The notes under the pieces were generated by a model that was given only the letters and a program-made list of their open reading frames with translations, was not told the DNA's origin and ran no database searches. The translations under genes and the position numbers were made by a program. 64,000 nucleotides of DNA, from positions 62,001-126,000 of the forward strand of contig CBDICS010000058.1 in NCBI GenBank assembly GCA_965277415.1, given 5' to 3'. This document shows, piece after piece, positions 36,716 to 46,527 of this stretch (positions are counted from its first letter, which is position 1; each line of letters starts with the position of its first letter). Source of the stretch: JAHDHW01 sp965277415. Its GTDB lineage: Bacteria; Bacteroidota; Bacteroidia; Chitinophagales; Saprospiraceae.

Positions 36716-37267
36716 TTAAGAATTAAGCTTTTTCACGATTCGTTCAATGGTCTTCCAATTTCGGGTTGTAATTTCCTTCCCAAAGTTTTGTTCCAGAGAT
36801 TCCATTGCTTTTGGTGTTTTTAATGTGGAAAGGTCTAATACACTTAAGATATCTTTACCTCTTTTATCAAGAATATGATAAGATTGATCTTTACTCTTCC
36901 AAGGTATTTCCAAATCAGAATTGATATCGTTTTTCAATAGCGATATATAAAGTCGAATATCTTTTGTCACCCTCACTTCTTCAAATGGATGGCTATAAAA
37001 CAATTCTTCAATCATTTCTGATTTTCGAACAATAGTTGGAATAGGAAAACCGAAATGCTTTTCTAAATGTGTTGAAATGATATTCTCAATTTCATCTGAT
37101 TGTTTAATTTTCGAATCAAAAAGGATATTACCAGAATTCAGAATAGTTATTATGTTTTCAAAACCTAGGCTTTCTAACTCATCTCGCAAATCAGTCATTG
37201 GTACTTTGTGATGCCCACCTACATTTATTCCTCTTAGAAAAGCGACATGTGTTTGTTTTGGTTTCAT
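36716..37267 (-). CDS. DUF1697 family protein
   Basis: This 183-residue cytoplasmic protein belongs to DUF1697, a widespread two-domain alpha/beta family of unknown function. Its signature is the N-terminal VAFLRGINVGGHHKVPMTDLRDELESLGF segment, followed by ILNSGNILFDS near 42-52. The typical end is ILSVLDLSTLKTPKAMESLEQNFGKEITTRNWKTIERIV. Length is normal. It is a single-gene unit; the 288-bp gap to the adaptor gene on its right contains no recognised gene. No catalytic residues are proven for the family. Confidence 0.93.
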   Translation of the reverse strand: MKPKQTHVAFLRGINVGGHHKVPMTDLRDELESLGFENIITILNSGNILFDSKIKQSDEIENIISTHLEKHFGFPIPTIVRKSEMIEELFYSHPFEEVRVTKDIRLYISLLKNDINSDLEIPWKSKDQSYHILDKRGKDILSVLDLSTLKTPKAMESLEQNFGKEITTRNWKTIERIVKKLNS

Positions 37268-37350
37268 TGAATGGTTACTGTATTTTTAATTATATGAACC
37301 TATTTGGGTTTAGTAAAGTATCTGCCAGCAAAAGTCTTAAGGGAATATTT

Positions 37351-38379
37351 CTACTGCCTAATCACTTTCAGAAAATATTTATTCATTTGAGTATCACTAA
37401 TCGAAATATGATAAATGCCTGAAGGGACAGCACTTAAATCTAAGGTATTGTTTCTTTCTAAATAACCTGAGGAAACTTTAAGTCCAAGCGAATTAAATAC
37501 TTCATAAAATCTGTCATCATTCAGATCTGCATTTCTAAAATCAATGCTGATTGCATTACTTGTTGGATTTGGATATCCAAGTACTTCTATATGTTTTCCA
37601 TTATGGATAAAAGGTATATTTGTAGAAAGGTTACAATTAATGGGTTCAGGAATACCAGAATCACCATTTGCTCCCAAGAAAGAAACAGTACAGTTTTCAT
37701 CAACCTTAAAATACCAAGTATAAAAGGCTGTACATCCAGCAGGGCAATCGCCCCAGCCAATTACAAAATCAAAATACCGTTCACCATCTAATACTTGATA
37801 ATTGATCCGGCTTGCATCACCTATACCACCTATTCTTTCAGCATAAACAATATTGTTATCCATTTCTATACTATCAACTAATGCCTCAAGGTTTAGATAT
37901 TGATCCGTAGAAATGGTAAATATATCAAGAGAAGGGAAAGAAGCTTCTACATTATCAAAACCATATGTTTGCATAAGCGCATCCAAGGACGCATTTCCTG
38001 TCAGGATATTACCATCTGACCAATCTTGATACCAAGCAGCATTTGGGTCTAATTTTATATACATTGAGTTGGAGATTCTTAAATAGTTGGCCGTTGTCCA
38101 ACTGTGATGATGTATACAATATTGATCAAAGACCTCATCTCTGGCATTAGATTCTGAATTAAAAATGGCAGCTAAGCCTTCCCATATTGTATCTTGCCAA
38201 ATTTGAGGGATTTCGACATTGTCCAATTCTTCGGCATCAAAGGCTTCCATTCTTATCAGCGTTAGATGTTTGACATCTTTTTCATACTCCTCCAACAAGA
38301 TCGGAGGCACTTCGCAATTTTGAGCATTTACAAATTCCAGGCTTATTAAAAGTATCAAATAGACTAGGTGGTTTTTCAT
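37351..38379 (-). CDS. Secreted T9SS-sorted protein of unknown function
   Basis: I do not recognise the main domain of this 342-residue protein. It has a signal peptide (MKNHLVYLILLISLEFVNAQ). A mostly alpha/beta body follows to about residue 265, with several cysteines (QNCEVPP, GDCPAGCTAFYTWYF, ENCTVSF, PINCNLS) that may form disulfides outside the cell. The C-terminus is a T9SS sorting domain (VLGYPNPTSNAISIDF, ending YFLKVIRQ). The segment YFDFVIGWGDCPAGCTAFYTWYFKV is a recurring motif in secreted Bacteroidota proteins, but I cannot name a function. It is transcribed alone, divergently from the LysM gene. Confidence 0.85.
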   Translation of the reverse strand: MKNHLVYLILLISLEFVNAQNCEVPPILLEEYEKDVKHLTLIRMEAFDAEELDNVEIPQIWQDTIWEGLAAIFNSESNARDEVFDQYCIHHHSWTTANYLRISNSMYIKLDPNAAWYQDWSDGNILTGNASLDALMQTYGFDNVEASFPSLDIFTISTDQYLNLEALVDSIEMDNNIVYAERIGGIGDASRINYQVLDGERYFDFVIGWGDCPAGCTAFYTWYFKVDENCTVSFLGANGDSGIPEPINCNLSTNIPFIHNGKHIEVLGYPNPTSNAISIDFRNADLNDDRFYEVFNSLGLKVSSGYLERNNTLDLSAVPSGIYHISISDTQMNKYFLKVIRQ

Positions 38380-38868
38380 ATTTCTTTATATTAAACAACT
38401 TCATTTTATGATTTGTAAGTCCTTATAAATTTATTAAAAAAAGAGCCATAAGTGAAATTCACTTCCATCGATTCTCAGCTTCCAGCTACTTTTGTACCTT
38501 CTGGCACAATATTTTAAGGTAAAACATAGAAAAACACCATTCTCTTGAACTAATTACCCTAAATTGTAATAAGTTATTTTAAGAATGTCCCATAAGTTTA
38601 CATATAAGCACTTGACTTCTAATGCCAAGCTTATTTTCCTTTTTGTAGCCGGAGTTATAAAAATTAAAAAAGCTAAAGTCATTAGAAATCAATGACTTGT
38701 ATGTAAGTCATCTATTCATTTTTAAATGACTTCATTAAGATTAAACGCCAATATTTATTGGATTTTGTTACAAAATTTAGATATTTGGCATAGTTTAAAT
38801 ATGTAATGCTATTACATTCTGTATATTAATTGGAAAATTACACTTTAGAAACACAAAATAATTAAACA
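38380..38868. other. Divergent intergenic region containing one dyad element
   Basis: This 489-bp AT-rich gap lies between divergent genes and should hold promoters for both. The only structured part is the inverted repeat at 38598-38706, listed separately. No gene was seen. Confidence 0.55.
38598..38706. repeat. Inverted-repeat element, about 109 bp
   Basis: The arms are 27 bp: TTACATATAAGCACTTGACT with following TCTAATG at the left, and its inverted match at 38680-38706 with about four mismatches. The internal spacer is 55 bp. There is no open frame. It is MITE-like in shape but the only copy noticed in the window. Confidence 0.6.
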
Positions 38869-40605
38869 ATGAAAGTGTCTAAAATCTTTATTTTAATCCT
38901 TGGCACCATTATGTGTCAATCGACATTTGCAAACACAATCTATATGGAATACGATCCAGCTTGTATGGATCGGTATGAATACCGCTATAAAGGTGTAAAT
39001 TCTGGCTTTAGCCATATCGTTTACCACCTTCGTTTGAATGACAAAGAAAAAGTCATCCTTGAAGTAGGTATTGAAAGTAAGATTGATTACGAGACAAAGC
39101 CTAATAATGTAAGACGTTGTAAGGATGTTTCTTTGAATGAAAGAATGGTCAGAGAAATCAATAATGGCGACCTTCAGGTTTTTATAGTAAAAAAATCCGG
39201 AAAAGGTTATAATGTCTCACCTGTTGGAATAAGTACTTATGCTCAAATTTCAAAAAGAGGCATTGGTTACTCTTCTGTTGATAATATCTTTGCTTATGAT
39301 TATTCACAACCTGCTAATGGCGCTAATCTCGCTAAAAAAGGGAGTGATGCAAAAGTATATTATAATGGCACACTTTCGCATGCTTGTCCTAAAAAGTATC
39401 TTTTTACAAAGACAAAGTCGCGCGCAGGTAAGAACTATACTGAATTAACTATCATTCCAGGTATTGGTACGGTTCAGGAAAAAACTGGTTTTAACCAAAC
39501 AGATGCAGAAAGTAATGTATTAGATTTGATTGCAATTAATGGTTTACCATTAACAAATTATATCAACAATTACTGTAATCAAACCGATAATGATATTGCT
39601 AGTACTTTTTATAGTACTCGAAAAGGCTCCGTAGACAGCCCTTTCCACCATACTAATATTGATAATGGTAAAGTTGCAAATAATGGTGGCAAAACAAATC
39701 CAAATACGACGACGACTAATCAGCCCACATATACTTCAACTAGTACTTCTAATTGTCCTATTTATAAAGATTTAGATCGCAATTTATATATAGATAGATC
39801 TACAGGACTTCCAGCAAATACTGCATGTGGAGGCAATACATTCCGAAATGGATTTTTAGTTGGGGAAGCAACATCGACTACAACGACTCCTCCGGTTACT
39901 AATTATCCTCCTATTGTAGAAACTGCAACGAATACGAATGTAGTAGATGTGAATCCTGGACCAAGTACTTATATCTACTGTAAAGAAGTTTCCACATATG
40001 GATCTCATATCGTACAACCAAATGAGACCTTATATGGTATAGCCAGACAATATGGACTTACAGTTGCTCAAATAAAAAGCATCAATGGACTTAATAGAAA
40101 TGTAATTAGTCCATGCCAGAAGTTATATACGCGTCCATATAATGAATTACCAGCAAGTGGAGGAGATATATTGGTATCGAAAGATGGTACACAATCTCTT
40201 CATACTGTACAAAAAGGTGAAACGCTTTACCAATTGGCTAAAAAATATGGTTATACCGTTGATAAATTTAAATCTATAAATGGATTGACCTCAAATGCAC
40301 TTAATGTAGGTCAAAAACTTAGAACTTCTGATTGCAACTGTCCTGCGGGAAGTGCAATTCCAGCAGCAGCTTCAGCGGTTGTTTCTGTTACCAGAGATGT
40401 ACCGACTAATTATGGCGCAACTGGAGGTCGCTTGGTTGCAGATGCTTCAAGTACTCAAAAACGCCAAATTCACATCGTAAAAGAAAATGAAACGATTTAT
40501 AGTATAGCAAAAGGATATGGTCTTTCAGTCGATCGAATCCGGTCACTCAATAATCTTGAAATCAATGAAGTGATCATTCCTTATCAAAGATTATATGTCA
40601 ATTAG
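38869..40605 (+). CDS. Secreted protein with three C-terminal LysM domains
   Basis: This is a 578-residue exported protein. The signal peptide is MKVSKIFILILGTIMCQSTFA. The N-terminal domain (about 22-240) is beta-rich with scattered cysteines and unrecognised. A low-complexity Thr/Asn/Pro linker follows. Three LysM peptidoglycan-binding domains start near residues 381 (HIVQPNETLYGIARQYG), 445 (HTVQKGETLYQLAKKYG) and 535 (HIVKENETIYSIAKGYG). The protein probably sits on peptidoglycan in the periplasm. No peptidase or amidase domain is visible, so a structural or sensing role is more likely than hydrolysis. It is followed by a strong terminator. Confidence 0.9.
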   Translation: MKVSKIFILILGTIMCQSTFANTIYMEYDPACMDRYEYRYKGVNSGFSHIVYHLRLNDKEKVILEVGIESKIDYETKPNNVRRCKDVSLNERMVREINNGDLQVFIVKKSGKGYNVSPVGISTYAQISKRGIGYSSVDNIFAYDYSQPANGANLAKKGSDAKVYYNGTLSHACPKKYLFTKTKSRAGKNYTELTIIPGIGTVQEKTGFNQTDAESNVLDLIAINGLPLTNYINNYCNQTDNDIASTFYSTRKGSVDSPFHHTNIDNGKVANNGGKTNPNTTTTNQPTYTSTSTSNCPIYKDLDRNLYIDRSTGLPANTACGGNTFRNGFLVGEATSTTTTPPVTNYPPIVETATNTNVVDVNPGPSTYIYCKEVSTYGSHIVQPNETLYGIARQYGLTVAQIKSINGLNRNVISPCQKLYTRPYNELPASGGDILVSKDGTQSLHTVQKGETLYQLAKKYGYTVDKFKSINGLTSNALNVGQKLRTSDCNCPAGSAIPAAASAVVSVTRDVPTNYGATGGRLVADASSTQKRQIHIVKENETIYSIAKGYGLSVDRIRSLNNLEINEVIIPYQRLYVN

Positions 40606-40634
40606 AAATTAATTTCATTTTTAGAAATTTATTC

Positions 40635-40671
40635 AAAAAAGGGTCAGAACATAAGTTTTGACCCTTTTTTT
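40635..40671 (+). terminator. Rho-independent terminator after the LysM gene
   Basis: The stem GGGTCA/TGACCC is extended by an A-run on the left and a T-run of seven on the right, with a 12-nt loop. It lies 30 bases after the LysM stop. Confidence 0.85.
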
Positions 40672-40672
40672 A

Positions 40673-40680
40673 TACCTTTG
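40673..40680 (+). promoter_or_regulatory. Candidate -7 promoter box of the CNNM-type transporter gene
   Basis: TACCTTTG matches the Bacteroidota TAnnTTTG box exactly. It lies 22 bases before the ATG at 40703 and abuts the preceding terminator. No -33 TTG at the standard spacing is clear. Confidence 0.5.
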
Positions 40681-40702
40681 CATTTCATCATTAAAAACAT
40701 AA

Positions 40703-41800
40703 ATGTTAACAGTATTAATTTGGGGTTTAGTTTCAACCATTTTCTCTTTTTTATGCTCTATTTGGGAAGCAGCTTTGCTCAGTATTACCCCGGCTTTCGC
40801 AGAGATCAAATTTCAAGAAAACACTGTTTTTGGCAATCGCCTAAAATCTTTCAAAGATAATATTGACCAACCACTTGCCGCTATTTTGACCCTCAACACT
40901 TTGGCCCATACCCTAGGAGCTATTGGTGTCGGTGCTGCTGCTACCACTGCATGGCCAAATAATGAAATAATTACTGGTTTGGTTGTACCCGGTGTAATGA
41001 CTTTGGTCATTTTAATTCTTTCCGAAATTATTCCAAAAACACTAGGCGCTAATTACTGGGAAAAACTCTCCGTGTTTACCGTCACTTCATTATATTATAT
41101 CATCTGGTTACTTTGGCCGCTAATTTGGGTTACTCAGTTAATAACAAAACGCCTAAAAAAAGATAAAGACAAAAGCATATTGAGTAGAGCGGACTTTGTT
41201 GCTATGGCTAATTTGGGTGAAAAAGCCGGTGCATTAAAACAAGGAGAAAGTAGGATCATTCAAAATCTACTGCGTTTCAATACCATAATGGCTAAGGATA
41301 TTATGACCCCACGAACAGTAGTAAAAGTAGCCAATCAGGAAATGAAAATTGCTGACTTTTATGCTGAGAACAAGCAATTAAGGTTTTCTAGAGTTCCAAT
41401 CTATAAAGATTCAAAAGATCATATCTCCGGATTCATTTTAAAAGACGAATTATTATCAGGAATCATCAATGAAAGAGGTAATGAGCCTTTGAAAGATATC
41501 GAAAGAACAATACTAATTGTTAGTGATGTACTTCCCATCCCAGATCTATTTAACAAATTGATGGAAAGCAGAGAACATATAGCTTTAGTCGTTGATGAAT
41601 TTGGTGGAATGGCAGGAATTGTCACTATGGAAGATGTTATTGAAACTTTATTGGGAATGGAGATTATGGACGAATATGACAATGTAGATGATATGCAATT
41701 ACTCGCTCGAAAGAATTGGGAACGTCGCGCCAAAGAACTTGGAATCATTGATAAAGACACGTCATTGGATTCTACTCCAAAAGATACCCCAAAACTATAG
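40703..41800 (+). CDS. CNNM/CorC-family transporter (DUF21 plus CBS pair)
   Basis: This is a predicted Mg2+ or divalent-cation efflux or transport protein of the CNNM/CorB type. The N-terminal DUF21 membrane domain covers about residues 1-150 with four hydrophobic segments and SEIIPKTLGANYWEKL near 108-123, the conserved pi-helix motif. A pair of CBS domains follows at about 200-320: DIMTPRTVVKVANQEM at its start, FSRVPIYKD, and HIALVVDEFGGMAGIVTMEDVIETLLGMEIMDE near 293-325. The usual C-terminal CorC domain is absent, and the protein stops after a short tail, so it is a shorter 365-residue form. It has its own promoter box. Confidence 0.92.
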   Translation: MLTVLIWGLVSTIFSFLCSIWEAALLSITPAFAEIKFQENTVFGNRLKSFKDNIDQPLAAILTLNTLAHTLGAIGVGAAATTAWPNNEIITGLVVPGVMTLVILILSEIIPKTLGANYWEKLSVFTVTSLYYIIWLLWPLIWVTQLITKRLKKDKDKSILSRADFVAMANLGEKAGALKQGESRIIQNLLRFNTIMAKDIMTPRTVVKVANQEMKIADFYAENKQLRFSRVPIYKDSKDHISGFILKDELLSGIINERGNEPLKDIERTILIVSDVLPIPDLFNKLMESREHIALVVDEFGGMAGIVTMEDVIETLLGMEIMDEYDNVDDMQLLARKNWERRAKELGIIDKDTSLDSTPKDTPKL

Positions 41801-41867
41801 AGATTATATTTGTGAACTATAATCTTTATTTTTCAAGTTAGGGAAACATCTGCCTTTCATTTTATCG

Positions 41868-41973
41868 TTCTTTGACAAATCCCGTGGACAAGCCATAAAT
41901 AAAGTCAAAAACGACCAAAGGAAGCCTTGAGTTTGTTTATGGCTTTGTCTCAGACACGAGATTTGTCAAAGAG
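41868..41973. repeat. Inverted-repeat element upstream of the GH31 gene
   Basis: The left arm at 41868-41899 (TTCTTTGACAAATCCCGTG, then GACAAGCCATAAA) pairs with the right arm at 41936-41973 (TTTATGGCTTTGTC, then CACGAGATTTGTCAAAGAG). There is one internal gap of a few bases. It ends 30 bases before the GH31 ATG and has no open frame. Confidence 0.7.
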
Positions 41974-42003
41974 CCCATTTTATAAAACCCGAACAATTCC
42001 ATC

Positions 42004-44565
42004 ATGAAAGAAGTAGAAAAAGCATTAGAAACTACGCTTAAACAAGAAATAATAGAAGCTGAAGAGGTAAAAATGGATACTGCCGTAAATATTGATTTGA
42101 CTGAAGGCAGCAATCGGTATCCAGATGTATATACCAATCATCGCCCAAATGAAATAAGAGGTGTAAATAGAGAACCCTATAATACTTTTATATTTTCTTG
42201 TAAAAATGAAATTCAGCTAAAAGTTGAAGTATATACTCATCGTATTTTTCGATTTAGATATAGTTTAAAAAAAGAATTCCCTACAGACTTTTCCTATGCG
42301 ATTGATCAAAACTTTAAAGCGCAGGAAACCACAATTGATTATCAGGTTTTTACAGATCATTTTGAAATCTCAACAGATAGTCTTACTTGTTGTATTTCAA
42401 AAAGCAAATTACAAGTAGTTTTAAAAAATAAAGCCGGAGAAATTGTCTGTGAGGAAGACCAAGGGTTTCATGCTCGTACGACCATCCTCAAAGGTTTAGA
42501 ATATATTGCTATTTCAAAAAAAGCTCAAAAAGGAGCTGCTTATTTTGGACTAGGAGACAAATCTTGTAGTCTAAATCTTAAAGGGAAAAAACTCGAAAAC
42601 TGGGTGACAGATGCTTTTGCCTTTGGTGCAGATACAGATCCTTTATACAAAACAATTCCTTTTTATTATGGCCTTAATAATGGTCTGGCCTATGGAATCT
42701 TTTTTGATAATTCTTATCGAACTCATTTTGATTTTGATAGCGAAAAAACTGGCCAAACCACTTATTCCGCCGCAGGAGGGGAAATGAATTATTATTTCAT
42801 TTACGGGCCTGACATCAATGAAGTAGCTACTCAGTATACAGACATCACAGGCAAACCAGAACTACCACCACTTTGGGCACTTGGCTTTCATCAATGTCGA
42901 TGGAGTTATTATCCTGAATCCAGAGTGAAAGAAGTGGCCAAAGAATTTAGAAAGCAAGAAATTCCTTGTGATGCCATCTATCTTGATATTGACTACATGG
43001 ATGAATATCGATGTTTCACCTGGAATAAAAAATATTTTCCAAATCCTACTCAGATGATTCGAGAATTGCGAGAATTAGGGTTTCGAACCATCGTCATGAT
43101 TGATCCAGGACTCAAAGTTGATGAGTCTTATCCTGTGTATAAAGAAGGGAAAAAACTTAATTTCTTTTGCAAAAGACCAGATGGAGAGGTCATGGAAGGT
43201 CCTGTATGGCCGCCTAATTGTGCATTCCCAGATTTTACCATCCCCGGTGCACGCTCCTGGTGGGGTCATCAATATGCTGGCTTGTATTCTAAAAATCGAG
43301 TTGCCGGATTTTGGAACGACATGAATGAGCCCGCTCTTTTTAAAGTAAATTCCAAAACCTTTCCAGAAGATGTAAGACATCACTATGAGGGGCATTCTGC
43401 CAGCCATTCTAAAGCGCATAATATTTATGGATTATGTATGTCAAAAGCAACAACAGAAGGGCTTTTAAGACTCAAATCACATCGACGCCCTTTTGTTATT
43501 ACAAGAGCGACTTATAGTGGCGGTCAACGATATGCTTGTGTCTGGACAGGAGATAACGTTGCAAGTTGGGAACATCTGCAAATAGCGAATATACAATGCC
43601 AGCGATTGAGTATTTCTGGTTTTTCATTTGTCGGTTCTGATATTGGAGGCTTTGTAGATATGCCTGATGGAGAACTATTTGTACGATGGTTACAGTTAGG
43701 TGTTTTTCATCCGCTCTATCGAGTTCACAGTATGGGAAATAATACTGACGGCGCTACTGAAGTTGATGGTGAAGTCGTAAAAGAACAGGAGTTGAATAAT
43801 AGAATGGATCAAGAACCTTGGGCTTTTGGAACTCAATATACCGCCCTTAGCAAATATGCAATTGAACTACGGTATCAACTGCTCCCTTATATTTATACTA
43901 GCTTTAGAGACTATACAGTCAGTGGAAAACCGATGATTCGTTCTATGATATTTGAAGATCAAAATGATCCAAAGCTTCGGGAGATAGAGCGTGAATTTAT
44001 GTTTGGCAAGGATCTACTCGTAAGTCCTGTCATCAAAGCAGGTGTAAAAAAACAAAAAATATACCTACCCAAAGGGCAATGGTATCATTACTGGACGGCT
44101 GATTTGATTGATGGTGGAAAAATGGTTAAAGTAGCTGCACCACTTCATCAAATTCCTATCATGGTTAAAGCTGGAGCAATTATTCCACACTACCCTATTC
44201 GTCAAAATACCGATCAAGTCCCTATTGACGAATTAATGCTTCATGTTTATTATAAAAAAGGCAGCACTAGCAGTCAATTATATGAAGATCAAGGCGATCA
44301 TTTTGAACATAAAGCTGAAAATTATAGCCTAAAGGATTACCAATTTACTGGTGCTCAAAATACGGTTGAGCTTAAGCAAAACAAATCAGGAGGATTCTCA
44401 GATAGCTATTTGCATGTCAATATTTTCCTTTATGGTCTACCCTTTGAGCCCACTACTTGTCAAGTTGATGACCAAATTATAGATTTTCAGGCGATCAATA
44501 GAAATGGGAATAAGGTTTATATTGTAACTTGTGGAAACAGCTTTCGAAGACTTGAAATGAAGTAG
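42004..44565 (+). CDS. Glycoside hydrolase family 31 alpha-glucosidase
   Basis: This retaining alpha-glucosidase would release glucose from alpha-glucans or maltooligosaccharides. The GH31 architecture is complete: an N-terminal beta-sandwich to about residue 255, then the TIM barrel starting PPLWALGFHQCRWSYYPESRVKE. The catalytic nucleophile Asp439 is in GFWNDMNEPALF, and the acid/base Asp546 is in FVGSDIGGF. The C-terminal beta domains follow, with GKDLLVSPVIKAGV and a QLYEDQGDHFEH segment. Length (853) is normal. There is no signal peptide, and a charged N-terminal extension (MKEVEKALETTLKQEIIEAEE) suggests a cytoplasmic enzyme acting on storage or imported glucans. An inverted-repeat element lies just upstream, in its leader. 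Confidence 0.94.
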   Translation: MKEVEKALETTLKQEIIEAEEVKMDTAVNIDLTEGSNRYPDVYTNHRPNEIRGVNREPYNTFIFSCKNEIQLKVEVYTHRIFRFRYSLKKEFPTDFSYAIDQNFKAQETTIDYQVFTDHFEISTDSLTCCISKSKLQVVLKNKAGEIVCEEDQGFHARTTILKGLEYIAISKKAQKGAAYFGLGDKSCSLNLKGKKLENWVTDAFAFGADTDPLYKTIPFYYGLNNGLAYGIFFDNSYRTHFDFDSEKTGQTTYSAAGGEMNYYFIYGPDINEVATQYTDITGKPELPPLWALGFHQCRWSYYPESRVKEVAKEFRKQEIPCDAIYLDIDYMDEYRCFTWNKKYFPNPTQMIRELRELGFRTIVMIDPGLKVDESYPVYKEGKKLNFFCKRPDGEVMEGPVWPPNCAFPDFTIPGARSWWGHQYAGLYSKNRVAGFWNDMNEPALFKVNSKTFPEDVRHHYEGHSASHSKAHNIYGLCMSKATTEGLLRLKSHRRPFVITRATYSGGQRYACVWTGDNVASWEHLQIANIQCQRLSISGFSFVGSDIGGFVDMPDGELFVRWLQLGVFHPLYRVHSMGNNTDGATEVDGEVVKEQELNNRMDQEPWAFGTQYTALSKYAIELRYQLLPYIYTSFRDYTVSGKPMIRSMIFEDQNDPKLREIEREFMFGKDLLVSPVIKAGVKKQKIYLPKGQWYHYWTADLIDGGKMVKVAAPLHQIPIMVKAGAIIPHYPIRQNTDQVPIDELMLHVYYKKGSTSSQLYEDQGDHFEHKAENYSLKDYQFTGAQNTVELKQNKSGGFSDSYLHVNIFLYGLPFEPTTCQVDDQIIDFQAINRNGNKVYIVTCGNSFRRLEMK

Positions 44566-44608
44566 GCTTAAGTCTTCCTAGACAAATTCACCTTTTACTT
44601 CTACTACC

Positions 44609-45925
44609 ATGAAAATAAAATATCCATTAGTTCTTATTTGCTTATCATTACTAAATATCCTCTCTGCTCAACATTGGACAGTCACGGAATTGTCTTCGAT
44701 GCCAGAAGCAGTAAGTAATAATGCGGTTTGCGAGGGTTTTGTCAATGGTCAACCTTATGTATATTCTTTTGGTGGTATTGATGAAACAAAAGAATACAGC
44801 GGTATTCACAATCGTGCCTATCGCTATAATATACAAACTGATGAATGGGAGTCGATAGCTCCTCTCCCCGATCCTATGGGAAAAATTGCAAGTGGAGCCA
44901 GCAGAGTAGATGATATTATTTATATAATCGGCGGTTATTATGTTTTTGAAAATGGTTCAGAAACTTCTTCTAATCGAGTCCATCGCTATAATACGCAAAG
45001 CAATACTTACCTCGAAGATGGTGCTAGCATTCCTGTTTCAATTGACGATCATGTACAAGCCGTTTATAAGGATAGCTTGATTTATGTGATTACAGGATGG
45101 CATGATACTCAAAATGTAACGGATGTTCAAATCTATGACCCAGTAGCCAATGAATGGCATCAGGGAACGCCAATAAGCTGGATGGAAGAAGCTTCATTTG
45201 GTGCTTCAGGAACCATTATTGGAGATACTATATACTTTTATGGAGGTGCAAAGAATGGCGACTTTGGTGCTTCTAGACGACTGCGAAAGGGAGCTATCAA
45301 CCCTGATAACCCTTTAGAGATATCTTGGTCTTCGGAGGTCTTAAGTTTTAGTTTGACTGCATATCGTCCAGCCGCAACGAGTGTTGGAAATAATGTATAT
45401 TTTCTTGGAGGTTCAGATCAGACTTATAATTTTGATGGTCTGGCATATAGCAATGGAGCTGGAGTCAATCCGAATAATCGAAGTTTGGTTTATCAAACCT
45501 CAACTGGTTCTTTCGAAGAAGACTTATCAAATAACTTACCTATGGATCTTCGAGGAATTGCTAATGAAAATGATACTGTAAAATATATTTCTGGTGGTAT
45601 GTTATCTAATCAAGTTGTAACTAATAAATTATGGAAACTAGTTGCAGATATAACTACAAGTACTTTAAATCCAAACTTGAATATAGATTTTATAAAGACC
45701 TTTCCTAATCCAGCAAAACAGTATCTGTATATCGAAATACCGACTGATTTAGATTGTAATAATCTTCAAATCCAAATTTTTAATCAAGTAGGGACAAACA
45801 TTTTGGAGATACAAAATAGAGGTTGTGAAAATCAAATTGACATAGAATCCTTAGTTCCTGGAATTTATCAAATAAATATCTCAGATGGAATTCATAGTGG
45901 AATAAGTCGATTTGTGAAAATATAA
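44609..45925 (+). CDS. Secreted Kelch-repeat protein with T9SS sorting domain
   Basis: This 438-residue exported beta-propeller begins with the signal peptide MKIKYPLVLICLSLLNILSAQ. Kelch-type blades are visible as VYSFGGID, IYIIGGYY, IYVITGWHD, IYFYGGAK and VYFLGGSD, each followed by an RxxRYNxxTxxW-like strand (HRYNTQSNTYLE, QIYDPVANEWHQ). The C-terminus is a T9SS sorting domain (KTFPNPAKQYLYIEI, ending GISRFVKI). It could be a carbohydrate- or protein-binding surface protein. It starts 43 bases after the GH31 gene in the same direction and may be co-transcribed, but the functional link is only inferred from position. Confidence 0.9.
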   Translation: MKIKYPLVLICLSLLNILSAQHWTVTELSSMPEAVSNNAVCEGFVNGQPYVYSFGGIDETKEYSGIHNRAYRYNIQTDEWESIAPLPDPMGKIASGASRVDDIIYIIGGYYVFENGSETSSNRVHRYNTQSNTYLEDGASIPVSIDDHVQAVYKDSLIYVITGWHDTQNVTDVQIYDPVANEWHQGTPISWMEEASFGASGTIIGDTIYFYGGAKNGDFGASRRLRKGAINPDNPLEISWSSEVLSFSLTAYRPAATSVGNNVYFLGGSDQTYNFDGLAYSNGAGVNPNNRSLVYQTSTGSFEEDLSNNLPMDLRGIANENDTVKYISGGMLSNQVVTNKLWKLVADITTSTLNPNLNIDFIKTFPNPAKQYLYIEIPTDLDCNNLQIQIFNQVGTNILEIQNRGCENQIDIESLVPGIYQINISDGIHSGISRFVKI

Positions 45926-45933
45926 GCATCTAG

Positions 45934-46485
45934 TTAGTTCACCTTCACCCAATCCAAGTCATCAAAAAAATTATCTATCCATTTTTCAAACTGGATTAGA
46001 TTAGCAGGTGCATCGAAGTGATCTAAAATTCTTTTGTCAAGCCCGCCTCTTTTGATATAGGTAATTGTTCTAGGCAAATCAGAAAGCACACGTCCATCAG
46101 TAGGATATTGACTGCGTAAGGCAAAAAAACTGGCCTCTTCCGCAGCAAAGAATATAGATTCTATACCCTGTGCGCTACACAATGCTTCATAGTATCCAAT
46201 CTTCTCTACATGGGTTTTTCCGTGATATATTGCCCTTCCATCAGAATATAGTTTCACAGAATAAGATGGGCAATCACCATAACAAGCCGATCGTTGTATT
46301 TCGCATAAAACATAAACGGCTTCTTCCTCTTCCACTGCTTCAACTATTTCTTCTTCCTCTATTTCTTTTTCAATCTCCTCACCAATATTGGGCGCATCAG
46401 TTTCCACTATCACTATCTTTTTACTACATGACAGTACACCAAGTAACAAAAGACTTAAAAACAAAATTAAATATCGAATCACCAT
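45934..46485 (-). CDS. DUF6438 domain lipoprotein
   Basis: This is a 183-residue predicted lipoprotein. The signal peptide ends at LGVLSC with Cys20. A Glu-rich segment (EEIEKEIEEEEIVEAVEEEE) links to a DUF6438-type domain recognised by IQRSACYGDCPSYSVKLYSDGRAIYHGKT near residues 63-91, where the two Cys of CYGDC may form a disulfide. The family function is unknown. It is convergent with the Kelch gene, whose stop is 8 bases away, and no terminator hairpin was seen between them. Confidence 0.85.
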   Translation of the reverse strand: MVIRYLILFLSLLLLGVLSCSKKIVIVETDAPNIGEEIEKEIEEEEIVEAVEEEEAVYVLCEIQRSACYGDCPSYSVKLYSDGRAIYHGKTHVEKIGYYEALCSAQGIESIFFAAEEASFFALRSQYPTDGRVLSDLPRTITYIKRGGLDKRILDHFDAPANLIQFEKWIDNFFDDLDWVKVN

Positions 46486-46527
46486 TTTAAAAATCTAAAA
46501 ACATCCCTACAATCTAAAATGCTAAGC

